Assembly (NCBI GenBank): GCA_963665915.2
Contig: CAXXSG010000013.1
Coordinates: 1-64,000 of the forward strand
Source: JAFGRU01 sp963665915
GTDB lineage: Bacteria > Desulfobacterota > Desulfuromonadia > Desulfuromonadales > JAAYDE01
DNA length: 64,000 nt
Direction of reading: 5' to 3'
Shown here: positions 18,910 to 27,212 of the stretch, in pieces
How the letters are laid out: each line of letters begins with the position of its first letter
How positions within the stretch are numbered: position 1 is the first letter of the stretch
Program-made: the position numbers and the translations under genes
The notes under the pieces: model-generated
What the model saw: only the letters and a program-made list of their open reading frames with translations
Database searches by the model: none
Told to the model about the DNA's origin: nothing

Positions 18910-20253
18910 ATGAGGTTGAGCATGCGCTTCGCGGCAGGACTAATTTTCCTGGTTTTTTTTCTTCTTCCCCGGCCAGGCTTGAGCGAAACCGTGGATCTGC
19001 GCAAGGCGCTTCTGCTCGCGGTACAGGAACGGCCCTTTTCCCAGGCGGCGCAATATCAATCCGAGGCATCCCGTTACATGGCGGATGAAGCCAGAAGCGG
19101 CTTTTTCCCGCGCCTGACCCTGACGGAAAATCTCTACTGGACCGATGAACCGGCGGGGAGCATGTTTATCTCCCTTAATCAGCAGAAGTTGAAACTCAGT
19201 AACAACGCCGACACCTACAACTCTCCCCCCTCCCGCAAGGATTTTGAAACCCGCCTGAGCCTGAAGCAGAGAATTTTCGACCCAGAGATCTATTACGGTT
19301 TTAGGAGAGCCCGGAAAGGGGCTGACTCGGCTGCACTGCAGTCAAGCTGGTCCCGCCAGCAGGCGGCATTCGAAGCTTTCCGGACGTACCTCCGGGTTCA
19401 GCAGGCCGAAGCGGCCCTGGGCTGGGTCAAAGCAGCCCGAAAAGAGGCCGTAGAGATTCACCGCCTCGCCCGAGAACGCTATGAAACCGGCGCCGGCCTG
19501 AAGGCTGACCTGCTGCGCGCCAGGGTACTGCTCGTCCAGACTGAACAGCGGGTCCTGTCCGCCGGGAACGATTTTCGAATCTCCCGCCAGGCCCTTGCCA
19601 TATCCATCGGCAGGAGTGGAGGAGATATAAACATCGGCCCTCCCGTGGAGGAAAAACTGCTGGAGACCAAAGGGGATTTTCTCATCGATGAGCGGACCGA
19701 TCTTCAGGTCCTAAAAGTCCGGATGGAGGAGGCGGACCTGGCACGCCGTCAATACCGCGCCGCCTATCTACCGGTTGTCGGCATGGACGCCTCCTACGCC
19801 TATCATGACGGCAGTGCCCCTTTCGGCACAGAGGCAGAAGACTGGACAATCCGCGCCGGATTGACCTGGGAGATTTTTGACGGCTTCCAGCGTTCCTCCC
19901 GTATTCACCAGGCTGTGGCACAACAGAAAGCCCTGCAGGCTCAATGGCGTGAGGCCCGGTTGCAGGCGGAATTTCAGGTTCGGGAGGCGGAGCTTAGACT
20001 GGAAGAGGCGCACCTGAATCTTGAGTCGGTACGGGCCGCGCACGAAGCCGCCCAGGAAGGCCAGCGCCTGACGCGCGAGCGCTATGAAGCGGGGCTGATC
20101 CGTCTCGGGGAACTGCTTGAGCTACAAAAGGAGCTGGACCGAGCCCGCTTCGAGAAGGTCCGGGCTGAAAGTGGCCTCTTGCTGGCGCAGGGCAATCTAA
20201 TGTTCCAGAAGGGGATTTTCCTGAAAGTTCTGCTTCCCGGCGAAGGGGACTGA
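18910..20253 (+). CDS. TolC-like outer membrane efflux protein
   Basis: 447 aa with a signal peptide (AGLIFLVFFLLPRPGLS, cleavage around residue 25). Two outer-membrane-efflux-protein repeats follow, each with a long helical coiled coil (ARKEAVEIHRLARERYETG, AAQEGQRLTRERYEAGLIRLGELLELQKEL). The repeated RYETG/RYEAG element is typical of TolC-family channels. It provides the outer membrane duct for the pump encoded by the next two genes. First gene of the operon; its stop overlaps the next start by one base. Confidence 0.9.
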   Translation: MRLSMRFAAGLIFLVFFLLPRPGLSETVDLRKALLLAVQERPFSQAAQYQSEASRYMADEARSGFFPRLTLTENLYWTDEPAGSMFISLNQQKLKLSNNADTYNSPPSRKDFETRLSLKQRIFDPEIYYGFRRARKGADSAALQSSWSRQQAAFEAFRTYLRVQQAEAALGWVKAARKEAVEIHRLARERYETGAGLKADLLRARVLLVQTEQRVLSAGNDFRISRQALAISIGRSGGDINIGPPVEEKLLETKGDFLIDERTDLQVLKVRMEEADLARRQYRAAYLPVVGMDASYAYHDGSAPFGTEAEDWTIRAGLTWEIFDGFQRSSRIHQAVAQQKALQAQWREARLQAEFQVREAELRLEEAHLNLESVRAAHEAAQEGQRLTRERYEAGLIRLGELLELQKELDRARFEKVRAESGLLLAQGNLMFQKGIFLKVLLPGEGD

Positions 20254-21362
20254 TGATGAACAAAATGAACCCGTTGGTGTTTCTTTTTTGCTTTCTGCTG
20301 TTCTCCTGCGGTGAGGATCTCAAGCCAGGGCTTCGGGAATCGACCGCTGATTCTGTTCACGGTCTAGGCCTGATGACCGTTCAAACCACAGCTCTGAGCC
20401 AGGGGGGAGCCCTGGTCGGAACAGTCAGGAGCTCGGACCGGGGAGTTCTCCTGGCGCGCATCGACGGTCGGGTGGAACGGATACAGGTCAAACCGGGTGA
20501 CCGGGTCAAGGCCGGGGAGCTTCTCCTGGTCATCAGCGAGAATACCGCCCTGCAAGGTCTGCGGGCGGCCAAAGCTGCGGTGACAATGGCCAGAAGTTCA
20601 CTCAGCTCGGCCAGGGCCAACCTTGACATGGTGACCCGAGACTTTGAACGTTATCAGAAATTGTATCGGAAAGAGGCCGTCACCCCCCAGGAGATGGAGA
20701 GGATCTCGGCCCAGACCGAGGTGGCACGGCAGCAATTGAAGGCGGCGAAAGCGGAACTGAATCGTGTTGAGTCCTCCCGGGCTTCGGCACAAATGAACCT
20801 ATCCTACAACGAGGTCAAGGCCCCCTATGCGGCCAGGGTGATCAGCCGCGAGGTTGAGCAAGGATCAAACCTGATGCCCGGCACTCCCCTTCTTACACTC
20901 GACCGCGAGGCTGGCTGGGAAGTCGAGACGGCCCTTCCGGAGACTGCGGCGGGGGCCTACACGGTGGGGGAAGAACTCGGGGTATGGGTGCCCGCCCTCA
21001 ACCGCAAATTCAAGGGCCGGATCACAGAGATCAGCGCCGCCTCGGACCCGCAGAACCGCTCTTTTCCGCTCCGCCTGGCCCTGGAAGATGGCAAGGACCT
21101 CAGGGCCGGCCTATTCGCCCGCATTTTTCTCAAGGACCAGCTTCTCTCAACCCTCCTGGTTCCCACAACCGCATTGGTGGAAAGGGGCCAGTTATTCGGG
21201 CTTTTCGTTGTGGATAAGGATATCGTCCGTTTGCGCCTGGTGAAAACGGGACGCCGGGTGGGGGAACAGACCGAAATCCTGTCCGGCCTCAATCCCGGCG
21301 ATGTCATCGTCGTGGACGGCCTGGAAAAAGTCCGGCCCGGCCTCCGGGTTGAGGACTCCTGA
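20253..21362 (+). CDS. RND periplasmic adaptor (membrane fusion) lipoprotein
   Basis: 369 aa. The N-terminus is a lipoprotein signal with lipobox LFSC (Cys 19), so the protein is anchored in the inner membrane. A barrel/lipoyl half (DGRVERIQVKPGDRVKAGELLLVI) is followed by an alpha hairpin (ARSSLSSARANLDMVTRDFERYQKLYRKEAVTPQEME), the second lipoyl half (APYAARVISREVEQGSNLMPGTPLLTL) and the C-terminal membrane-proximal beta domain ending GDVIVVDGLEKVRPG. It bridges the pump and the TolC-like channel. It is translationally coupled to both neighbours by one-base stop/start overlaps. Confidence 0.92.
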   Translation: MMNKMNPLVFLFCFLLFSCGEDLKPGLRESTADSVHGLGLMTVQTTALSQGGALVGTVRSSDRGVLLARIDGRVERIQVKPGDRVKAGELLLVISENTALQGLRAAKAAVTMARSSLSSARANLDMVTRDFERYQKLYRKEAVTPQEMERISAQTEVARQQLKAAKAELNRVESSRASAQMNLSYNEVKAPYAARVISREVEQGSNLMPGTPLLTLDREAGWEVETALPETAAGAYTVGEELGVWVPALNRKFKGRITEISAASDPQNRSFPLRLALEDGKDLRAGLFARIFLKDQLLSTLLVPTTALVERGQLFGLFVVDKDIVRLRLVKTGRRVGEQTEILSGLNPGDVIVVDGLEKVRPGLRVEDS

Positions 21363-24300
21363 TGGAAAAAGCATCCGACAGAAAACACTCCCTGGCGAGC
21401 CGCATCGTCGATAAATTTCTGGGCGGCAACCTTTCCATCATCCTGATTATCCTTTCTGTTCTGGCGGGTCTGTCGGCGATTATCCTCACCCCGCGGGAGG
21501 AAGAGCCGCAGATCGAAGTCCCCCTCGCCGATGTGTATGTGCATATGCCCGGTGCCGGAGCCGAAGAGGTGGAAAAGCTGGTGGCCACGCGCCTCGAAAA
21601 GCTTCTCTGGCAGGTGGACGGGGTGGAATATGTCTATTCCATGTCTCGCCCCGACATGGCCGTGGTAACGGCCCGTTTTTTTGTCGGTGAAGACCGCATT
21701 GCCTCCCTGGTCAAGCTGCACAACAAGATCGTCACCCATCAGGATCTGATCCCCCCCGGTGTGACCGGCTGGGTGGTCAAGCCGATAGCCGTGGATGACG
21801 TTCCCATCGTCAACCTCACCCTTTACAGCGACGCCCTCTCGGATCACGAACTGCGACGTGTGGCCGAAGAAGTGGTCGACCGCCTTCAGGGTGTTAAGAA
21901 CACCAGCGTCACCGAGATCATCGGCGGGCGGCCGCGCCAGATGCGAATTAATGTCCACCCGCAGGAGCTCCAATCCCGCGGTCTGACCCTGCTCGACCTG
22001 GAAAGAGCTCTGCACAGGGCCAATGTCGAAATCCCGGCCGGTGGTTTTCAGCGCGGCAACCGGGAGTTTCTCGTCCGGGGCGGGGCCTTTTTCCGTACGC
22101 CGCAGGAAATTTCCGGGCTGGTGGTCGGGGTGAGCGGGGGGACGCCGGTCTATCTGCGGGACGTGGCCCAGGTCAGGGACGGCATGGCCGAGGCCGGAAC
22201 CTATACCCGCCTGCGCTTCGGACCGGCCCATCCGCAGGGGAACGAAACTCCCGAACGGGAATATCAGGCAGTCCACATTGCGGTAGCCAAGAAAAAAGGG
22301 ACCAACGCGGTGACCGTGGCGGAAGAGGTCATCGCCAGGGTACGTAGGATGGAGGGGGTGATTATCCCCGACCGGGTCCAGGTCGAGGTGACCCGCAACT
22401 ACGGCGAAACCGCCAACCACAAGGTCAACGAGCTGATCATGCACCTGGGAATCGCCGTGACCACCGTTCTGGCGCTCATCTTCTTTTCCCTCGGCTGGCG
22501 GGAGGCCCTTATCGTGGCGGTCTCCATTCCGATCATCTACTCCCTGACCCTTCTCTTTAATTTATTGTTCGGCTATTCCATCAACCGGGTCACCCTCTTT
22601 GCCCTCGTCCTCTCCCTGGGTCTCCTCGTCGACGATCCGATCGTCGATGTGGAAAACATCTACCGCCATTTCAAAATGCGCAAAGAACCCCCACGGGATG
22701 CCGTACTGTCAGCGGTGGACGAGGTCAGGCCGCCGGTCATCCTGGCAACCCTGGCCGTCATCGTCTCGTTTTTGCCGATGTTTTTCATCACCGGGATGAT
22801 GGGCCCCTACATGCGCCCGATGGCCATAAATGTCCCCCTTACCATGGTCATGTCCCTGGTGGTGGCCTTCACCGTCACCCCGTGGATGACCTACCGTTTG
22901 CTCAGGAGCCAGTACGGCAAGGGTGAGGAGGACGGGCCCATCGAAGAGAGCCGCTTTTACCGCCTTTACCGGAAAACTCTGAACCCTTTTCTCGCCACCC
23001 GGAAAAAGGCCTGGCTCCTCATGGGCGGGATCGGGCTTCTCATGGTCGCCTCCATGCTCCTGCCAGTTTTCGGACTCGTTCCCCTGAAGATGCTCCCTTT
23101 CGACAATAAGAACGAGTTTCAACTCGTCATCGACATGCCGGAGGGGACCACCCTGGAGGAGACCGACCGTGCAGTCCGGGCACTAGAGGATTACCTGGGG
23201 CGGGTAAATGAGGTGACTGACTTCGAAGCCTATGTAGGGACGGCCAGCGCCATTGATTTCAACGGTATGGTCCGCCACTACTATTTCCGCCAGGCACCCA
23301 ACATGGCAGATATCCGTGTCAACCTGGCGCCCAAAGGGGAGCGTAGCCAACAAAGCCATGAGATCGCTCTGCGCCTACGCCACGATCTGACCGGAATAGC
23401 CGAGTCTTTCGGGGCCAACCTGAAGATCGTCGAAGCCCCTCCCGGCCCCCCGGTAATTTCCACCCTGGTCGCCGAGGTGTATGCCGATGCCGGCCTTCCC
23501 TATGTAAAACAGATCGCTGCCGGCCGGCAAATCAGGGAAAGGATGCTGCAGATGGATGGGGTGGTTGACGTGGATGACAGCGTCGAGTTTCCGCAGAGCG
23601 AATACCGTTTCGTCCCGGACCGGGAAAAAGCCGCCCTGAACGGCATCGCCGTGGCCGAGATCGCCCGGACCCTGGCCATCGCCCTGCGCGGTTCCGCCGC
23701 CGGGACGCTCCATGTCGATTCGGAAAGAAACCCTCTCCAGATCATGCTGCGTCTCCCCCGGAAAGAACGCTCGTCACTGGCGGACCTGCAATCCCTCTCC
23801 CTGCGGGGGAGATATGGTAGACTGATCCACCTTTCCGAACTCGGAAGTTTCCAGAAAGGGGGCCTGGAGCCGACCATTTACCACAAAAACCTGGCCAGGG
23901 TGGTCTATATCTTCGCCGAGGCGGCGGGCGTAAGTCCGGCCAACGCGATCCTCGACCTCTCCGGCCATTTCAGGGACAACCCCCTTCCACCCGGAGCCCA
24001 TGTCGTCTGGAACGGCGAAGGGGAATGGAATATCACTGTCGATGTCTTCCGGGATCTGGGAATTGCCTTTGGCGCAGCGTTGATCGGCATTTTCATTCTT
24101 CTGCTGATAGAGACCGCCTCCTATTCCATCCCCCTGATCATCATGGCTGCCATCCCGTTAACCATGATCGGCATCATGCCAGGCTTTTTCCTTCTCAACC
24201 TGCTCCTCGACAGGCCGGTAGGCGGTTACGGCACGCCGGTCTTTTTCACCGCCACCGCCATGATCGGGATGATAGCCCTGGCCGGAATCGTGGTCAGAAA

Positions 24301-24613
24301 CTCCATTATCCTCATCGATTTTATTCATAACTCACTCAGAAAAGGGCTCAGCCTGCAGGATGCGATTGTCGAAAGCGGCGCGGTTCGCCTGCGGCCGATT
24401 CTTCTGACCGCGGCCTGTGCACTGCTGGGGAACTGGATCATCACCCTGGACCCGATCTTCTCCGGACTGGCCTGGTCGATCATTTTCGGGGTTTTCGCCT
24501 CAACCGCTTTTACCCTGGTGGTTATTCCCGTGTTCTACTGGCTGGTTTTCGGGAAAAATGCCGAAGAACACGCTCGCCGGTTCCGGGAAAACGAGCACGG
24601 GGAGACCTCCTGA
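21362..24613 (+). CDS. RND-family efflux pump permease, 1083 aa
   Basis: Full-length AcrB/MexB-type transporter. TM1 (IILIILSVLAGLSAIIL) starts near residue 22, with a periplasmic porter domain after it. A TM block at about 365-540 carries the proton-relay Asp pair in LLVDDPIVDVENI (about residue 421). The second porter domain follows, and a last TM block at about 895-1070 contains TATAMIGMIALAGIVVRNSIILIDFI. It exports substrates by proton antiport. Nothing in the sequence fixes the substrate, and no regulator gene is adjacent. It is the third gene of the three-gene efflux operon. Confidence 0.93.
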   Translation: MEKASDRKHSLASRIVDKFLGGNLSIILIILSVLAGLSAIILTPREEEPQIEVPLADVYVHMPGAGAEEVEKLVATRLEKLLWQVDGVEYVYSMSRPDMAVVTARFFVGEDRIASLVKLHNKIVTHQDLIPPGVTGWVVKPIAVDDVPIVNLTLYSDALSDHELRRVAEEVVDRLQGVKNTSVTEIIGGRPRQMRINVHPQELQSRGLTLLDLERALHRANVEIPAGGFQRGNREFLVRGGAFFRTPQEISGLVVGVSGGTPVYLRDVAQVRDGMAEAGTYTRLRFGPAHPQGNETPEREYQAVHIAVAKKKGTNAVTVAEEVIARVRRMEGVIIPDRVQVEVTRNYGETANHKVNELIMHLGIAVTTVLALIFFSLGWREALIVAVSIPIIYSLTLLFNLLFGYSINRVTLFALVLSLGLLVDDPIVDVENIYRHFKMRKEPPRDAVLSAVDEVRPPVILATLAVIVSFLPMFFITGMMGPYMRPMAINVPLTMVMSLVVAFTVTPWMTYRLLRSQYGKGEEDGPIEESRFYRLYRKTLNPFLATRKKAWLLMGGIGLLMVASMLLPVFGLVPLKMLPFDNKNEFQLVIDMPEGTTLEETDRAVRALEDYLGRVNEVTDFEAYVGTASAIDFNGMVRHYYFRQAPNMADIRVNLAPKGERSQQSHEIALRLRHDLTGIAESFGANLKIVEAPPGPPVISTLVAEVYADAGLPYVKQIAAGRQIRERMLQMDGVVDVDDSVEFPQSEYRFVPDREKAALNGIAVAEIARTLAIALRGSAAGTLHVDSERNPLQIMLRLPRKERSSLADLQSLSLRGRYGRLIHLSELGSFQKGGLEPTIYHKNLARVVYIFAEAAGVSPANAILDLSGHFRDNPLPPGAHVVWNGEGEWNITVDVFRDLGIAFGAALIGIFILLLIETASYSIPLIIMAAIPLTMIGIMPGFFLLNLLLDRPVGGYGTPVFFTATAMIGMIALAGIVVRNSIILIDFIHNSLRKGLSLQDAIVESGAVRLRPILLTAACALLGNWIITLDPIFSGLAWSIIFGVFASTAFTLVVIPVFYWLVFGKNAEEHARRFRENEHGETS

Positions 24614-24621
24614 CGGAGAAG

Positions 24622-24771
24622 CTACCTCACACGTTTTTCTGTGCGCCGGACTTTTCGTTTGCGGTTGATCAGGGACCGCCCGGTATCGAAATCATCGACC
24701 AGGATGCCGTAACGGTAGATAAAAGATTTGCCATTCAACTGGGTTTTAACGCTGCATTCGACCATTTTCAT
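24622..24771 (-). CDS. Small basic protein, 49 aa, divergent from the repressor
   Basis: The ATG at 24771 follows GAGGAGAA, a good ribosome binding site. It encodes a short protein with a beta-rich first half (MVECSVKTQLNGKSFIYRYG) and a very basic tail (LINRKRKVRRTEKRVR). I do not recognise it. It is transcribed away from the CI/LexA-like repressor gene across a region with several repeated palindromic sites, so it is the obvious candidate target of that repressor. Confidence 0.6.
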   Translation of the reverse strand: MKMVECSVKTQLNGKSFIYRYGILVDDFDTGRSLINRKRKVRRTEKRVR

Positions 24772-24817
24772 TTCTCCTCGCTAACAGGGTTTCACGTTTT
24801 AATTTCAGGAAGCACTT

Positions 24818-24946
24818 GGACTAAAATTAGACCTGTGTTATTTTTCAGTAACAAATCAGAAGCTCAAAAGGTCTATTTTTTGAACCTCGATGGTCTAAAA
24901 TTAAACCTTAAAAGGTCTAATGTCAACACTAAAATATTAATTTTAG
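24818..24946. promoter_or_regulatory. Operator array between the 49-aa gene and the repressor
   Basis: Four related near-palindromes are visible: GGACTAAAATTAGACC (24818-24833), GGTCTATTTTTTGAACC (24870-24886), GGTCTAAAATTAAACC (24892-24907), and a half site GGTCTAATG (24914-24922) followed by CTAAAAT-ATTA-ATTTTAG (24929-24946). The shared core is GGTCTAA-AA-TTAGACC. Multiple operators in a divergent control region are typical of phage-type repressors. Binding is inferred. Confidence 0.65.
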
Positions 24947-24973
24947 AACTTTTCCCAAGGAGTAGCTCAAAAA

Positions 24974-25624
24974 ATGTACAAGGAACCCGAATTTCACGCC
25001 CGCCTCAAACAGCTCATGGACGGGGAGAGCCCTTTTTCCTGGGCGGCCCACATCGGCCTCTCCAAAGGCTCTTTCGCCAGGGTCTGGAAAGAGGGAACCA
25101 TCCCCAACCCCAACAATCTCCGCCTTATCGCCGACAAGACCGGGGTTTCCATCGACTGGCTGCTGAGCGGCCGGGAACCGATGATGCGGGAGGAGATGGG
25201 GACGGTCGCAGAAGCCCGGGACTTCGCCCTGGTCCCAAGATTCAACATTACGGTCGGCGAAGGCGGCACCCTATCCAGCGATCAGATCGTGGATCACCTG
25301 GCTTTCAAAAAAGGCTGGCTCAAAGAGATCGGTCTGGGGGAGGACAATCTGATTCTGACTACCAGCCGCGGAGACAGCATGGAGCCCTTCATCCCCGATG
25401 GCGCTCTGCTGCTGGTCGACCGGGAGAAAAGGATTCCGGCGGACGGGGTGTTCCTGCTGCTGCTGGAAGGGGAGCTGATCCCCCGGCGCCTGCAGCGGGA
25501 TATGGACGGCAGCGTCTGGATCCGCTGCGACAACAACAAGTATCCGCCGCTGAAAGTGGCAAAAGAGAAGCTCCATCAGCTGCGCATCCTCGGACGGGTC
25601 GTGTGGCTGGGACGGAAAGTGTGA
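24974..25624 (+). CDS. CI/LexA-like transcriptional repressor with S24 peptidase fold
   Basis: 216 aa. Residues 8-66 form a helix-turn-helix domain (SWAAHIGLSKGSFARVWKEG, LRLIADKTGVSIDWLLSG). Residues 110-214 form an S24 LexA-like domain with the nucleophile Ser135 in RGDSMEPFIPDG. The general-base Lys expected in the next strand (usually VKRL) aligns with Arg171 in ELIPRRL. Self-cleavage may therefore be absent or slow, making this a peptidase-fold repressor that need not respond to RecA. The start has AAGGAG 11 nt upstream. It probably controls itself and the divergent 49-aa gene. Confidence 0.82.
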   Translation: MYKEPEFHARLKQLMDGESPFSWAAHIGLSKGSFARVWKEGTIPNPNNLRLIADKTGVSIDWLLSGREPMMREEMGTVAEARDFALVPRFNITVGEGGTLSSDQIVDHLAFKKGWLKEIGLGEDNLILTTSRGDSMEPFIPDGALLLVDREKRIPADGVFLLLLEGELIPRRLQRDMDGSVWIRCDNNKYPPLKVAKEKLHQLRILGRVVWLGRKV

Positions 25625-25628
25625 ACAG

Positions 25629-26432
25629 ATGACGGGCCAACATTTCTATCACATTGGTTTTGGTCGGCAGGACCTAGGCCCTTCTCCCCCGACGGTAGCC
25701 CTTCTTGCGGGTGATCCGGACCGGGCACGACAGATTGCGCAAGAAACGGAGGGTGTCTCCTGTGAAAAAACTCTGTCACAAAATCGTGGCCTGAACAGCT
25801 ACCTCTGCCGGTTGAAAAAAGGCAGGCATTTCCTTTCCTGTACGTCAGGGATGGGAGCTCCGAGCCTCTCCATCGTGATCAACGAGTTGTGCCAGATCGG
25901 CATCAAACAGATCATTCGGGTTGGGACCTGCGGCGCCATCCAGCCCGACATCAAAGTCGGATCAGTGATAATCTCCCAAGCGGCATTATGTCGGCAGGGA
26001 GCGGCTGACGACATTGCGCCGAAAGAATATCCGGCCGTGGCCGATCCTTTTCTGACGGTGTGCATGGTCGAGGCGGCCAAGCGCCTGGGGATCGATTATC
26101 GCCTCGGGATCACGGCTTCGACGGACACTTTTTATGAAGGCCAGGAGCGCACCGAATCTTCGGCCAACCCCCATCTGCTTCGCCATCTTCAGGGAATAAC
26201 GGATGAATACTCCCGCCTGAATATACTCAATTACGAGATGGAAGCCGGGACCCTGTTCAAGCAGTCGAGCGTTCTGGGCCTGTCCGCGGGATGCGTCTGC
26301 GGGGTACTGGCCGAGCGCAGCGTGGGGGAGCGCGTGGCACTCGAAGAGAAGGAAAAAGCTGTGGGCAATGCTATCCGGGTCGCCCTGGAAACACTCCGTA
26401 CCGAACCTTTTCCTTTGCGTATTCAAAAATGA
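25629..26432 (+). CDS. udp: Uridine phosphorylase / nucleoside phosphorylase
   Basis: 267 aa of the PNP-UDP family I. Motifs: ALLAGDPDRARQIA (phosphate site), TSGMGAPSLSIVINEL, VGTCGAIQ, and NYEMEAGTLF (ribose and base contact). The last is the form found in uridine phosphorylases. It splits uridine and deoxyuridine with phosphate to uracil and sugar 1-phosphate in the cytoplasm. It starts 4 bp after the repressor gene and lies 97 bp before cytidine deaminase, so the pair forms a pyrimidine salvage route: cytidine to uridine to uracil. Confidence 0.85.
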   Translation: MTGQHFYHIGFGRQDLGPSPPTVALLAGDPDRARQIAQETEGVSCEKTLSQNRGLNSYLCRLKKGRHFLSCTSGMGAPSLSIVINELCQIGIKQIIRVGTCGAIQPDIKVGSVIISQAALCRQGAADDIAPKEYPAVADPFLTVCMVEAAKRLGIDYRLGITASTDTFYEGQERTESSANPHLLRHLQGITDEYSRLNILNYEMEAGTLFKQSSVLGLSAGCVCGVLAERSVGERVALEEKEKAVGNAIRVALETLRTEPFPLRIQK

Positions 26433-26529
26433 GGTGAGCGGCCGTTTACCTGTGACTTTTTTCATCCACGCCTCCATGAATCAAAAAACCTTGCGGGACA
26501 AACGTCTTGAAACGAAATGAAAAGACACC

Positions 26530-26961
26530 ATGAACAATCTTAAAATTCGTACCGAGCTGGATCTCACTCCTGCTGATCATTCGAATTATCTCGATCTTCT
26601 CGAAAAAGCCGGTGTGGCGAAAGAACATGCTTATTGTAAATATTCAGGCTTCAAGGTAGGAGCCGCCTTACTGGTGAAAGACGGAAACATCATTACCGGC
26701 TGCAATGTTGAAAATGCCTCTTACGGCCTGACGGTCTGCGCCGAGCGTGCTGTTATCTTCAAAGCGGTTTCCGAGGGCTACGGACCCGGCGATCTCCTGG
26801 CCATTGCGGTCGCAGCAAACGGTAAAGATTTCTCACCTTGTGGGGCATGCCGACAGGTTATCCATGAATTCGGAGAAAAAATTATTGTAATTTTTGAATA
26901 TTCCGGGGAGATTGTCCTGATTCCAGCCCGGGAACTATTGCCCTATAATTTCAAACTCTGA
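26530..26961 (+). CDS. cdd: Cytidine deaminase
   Basis: 143 aa, usual size for the tetrameric type. Residues CNVENASYGLTVCAERAV hold the catalytic Glu and first zinc Cys, and SPCGACRQVI holds the other two zinc Cys. YCKYSGFKVGAALL is the substrate-contact segment. It deaminates cytidine and deoxycytidine to uridine and deoxyuridine and feeds the phosphorylase upstream. About 10 extra residues precede the typical start. Confidence 0.93.
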   Translation: MNNLKIRTELDLTPADHSNYLDLLEKAGVAKEHAYCKYSGFKVGAALLVKDGNIITGCNVENASYGLTVCAERAVIFKAVSEGYGPGDLLAIAVAANGKDFSPCGACRQVIHEFGEKIIVIFEYSGEIVLIPARELLPYNFKL

Positions 26962-27212
26962 ATCAACCCATTTTTCCGGAAAGATCCAATTTTTCTGCAA
27001 AGCCCTGTAACCATTTCAGTGGCATTTTGCCGCCAAAGCTTTTTTAATCCTGCAGGGCTTTCTGCTGCCAGGGTTAGGCTTGCGTTTATCTCTCCCCTTT
27101 CCTCACCAAATTTTCATGTAAATTTAATAAGTTCCGAACATATCTCGCCCAGATTTTGCTTGTAATAATCCCAAATAAAATATTATGAGCAGACAAACGA
27201 ATCGGGGCAAAC

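Noticed and set aside
20957..22444. 495-codon open frame on the minus strand
   Set aside because: Antisense to the adaptor and pump genes; His/Asp/Gly-rich shadow translation.
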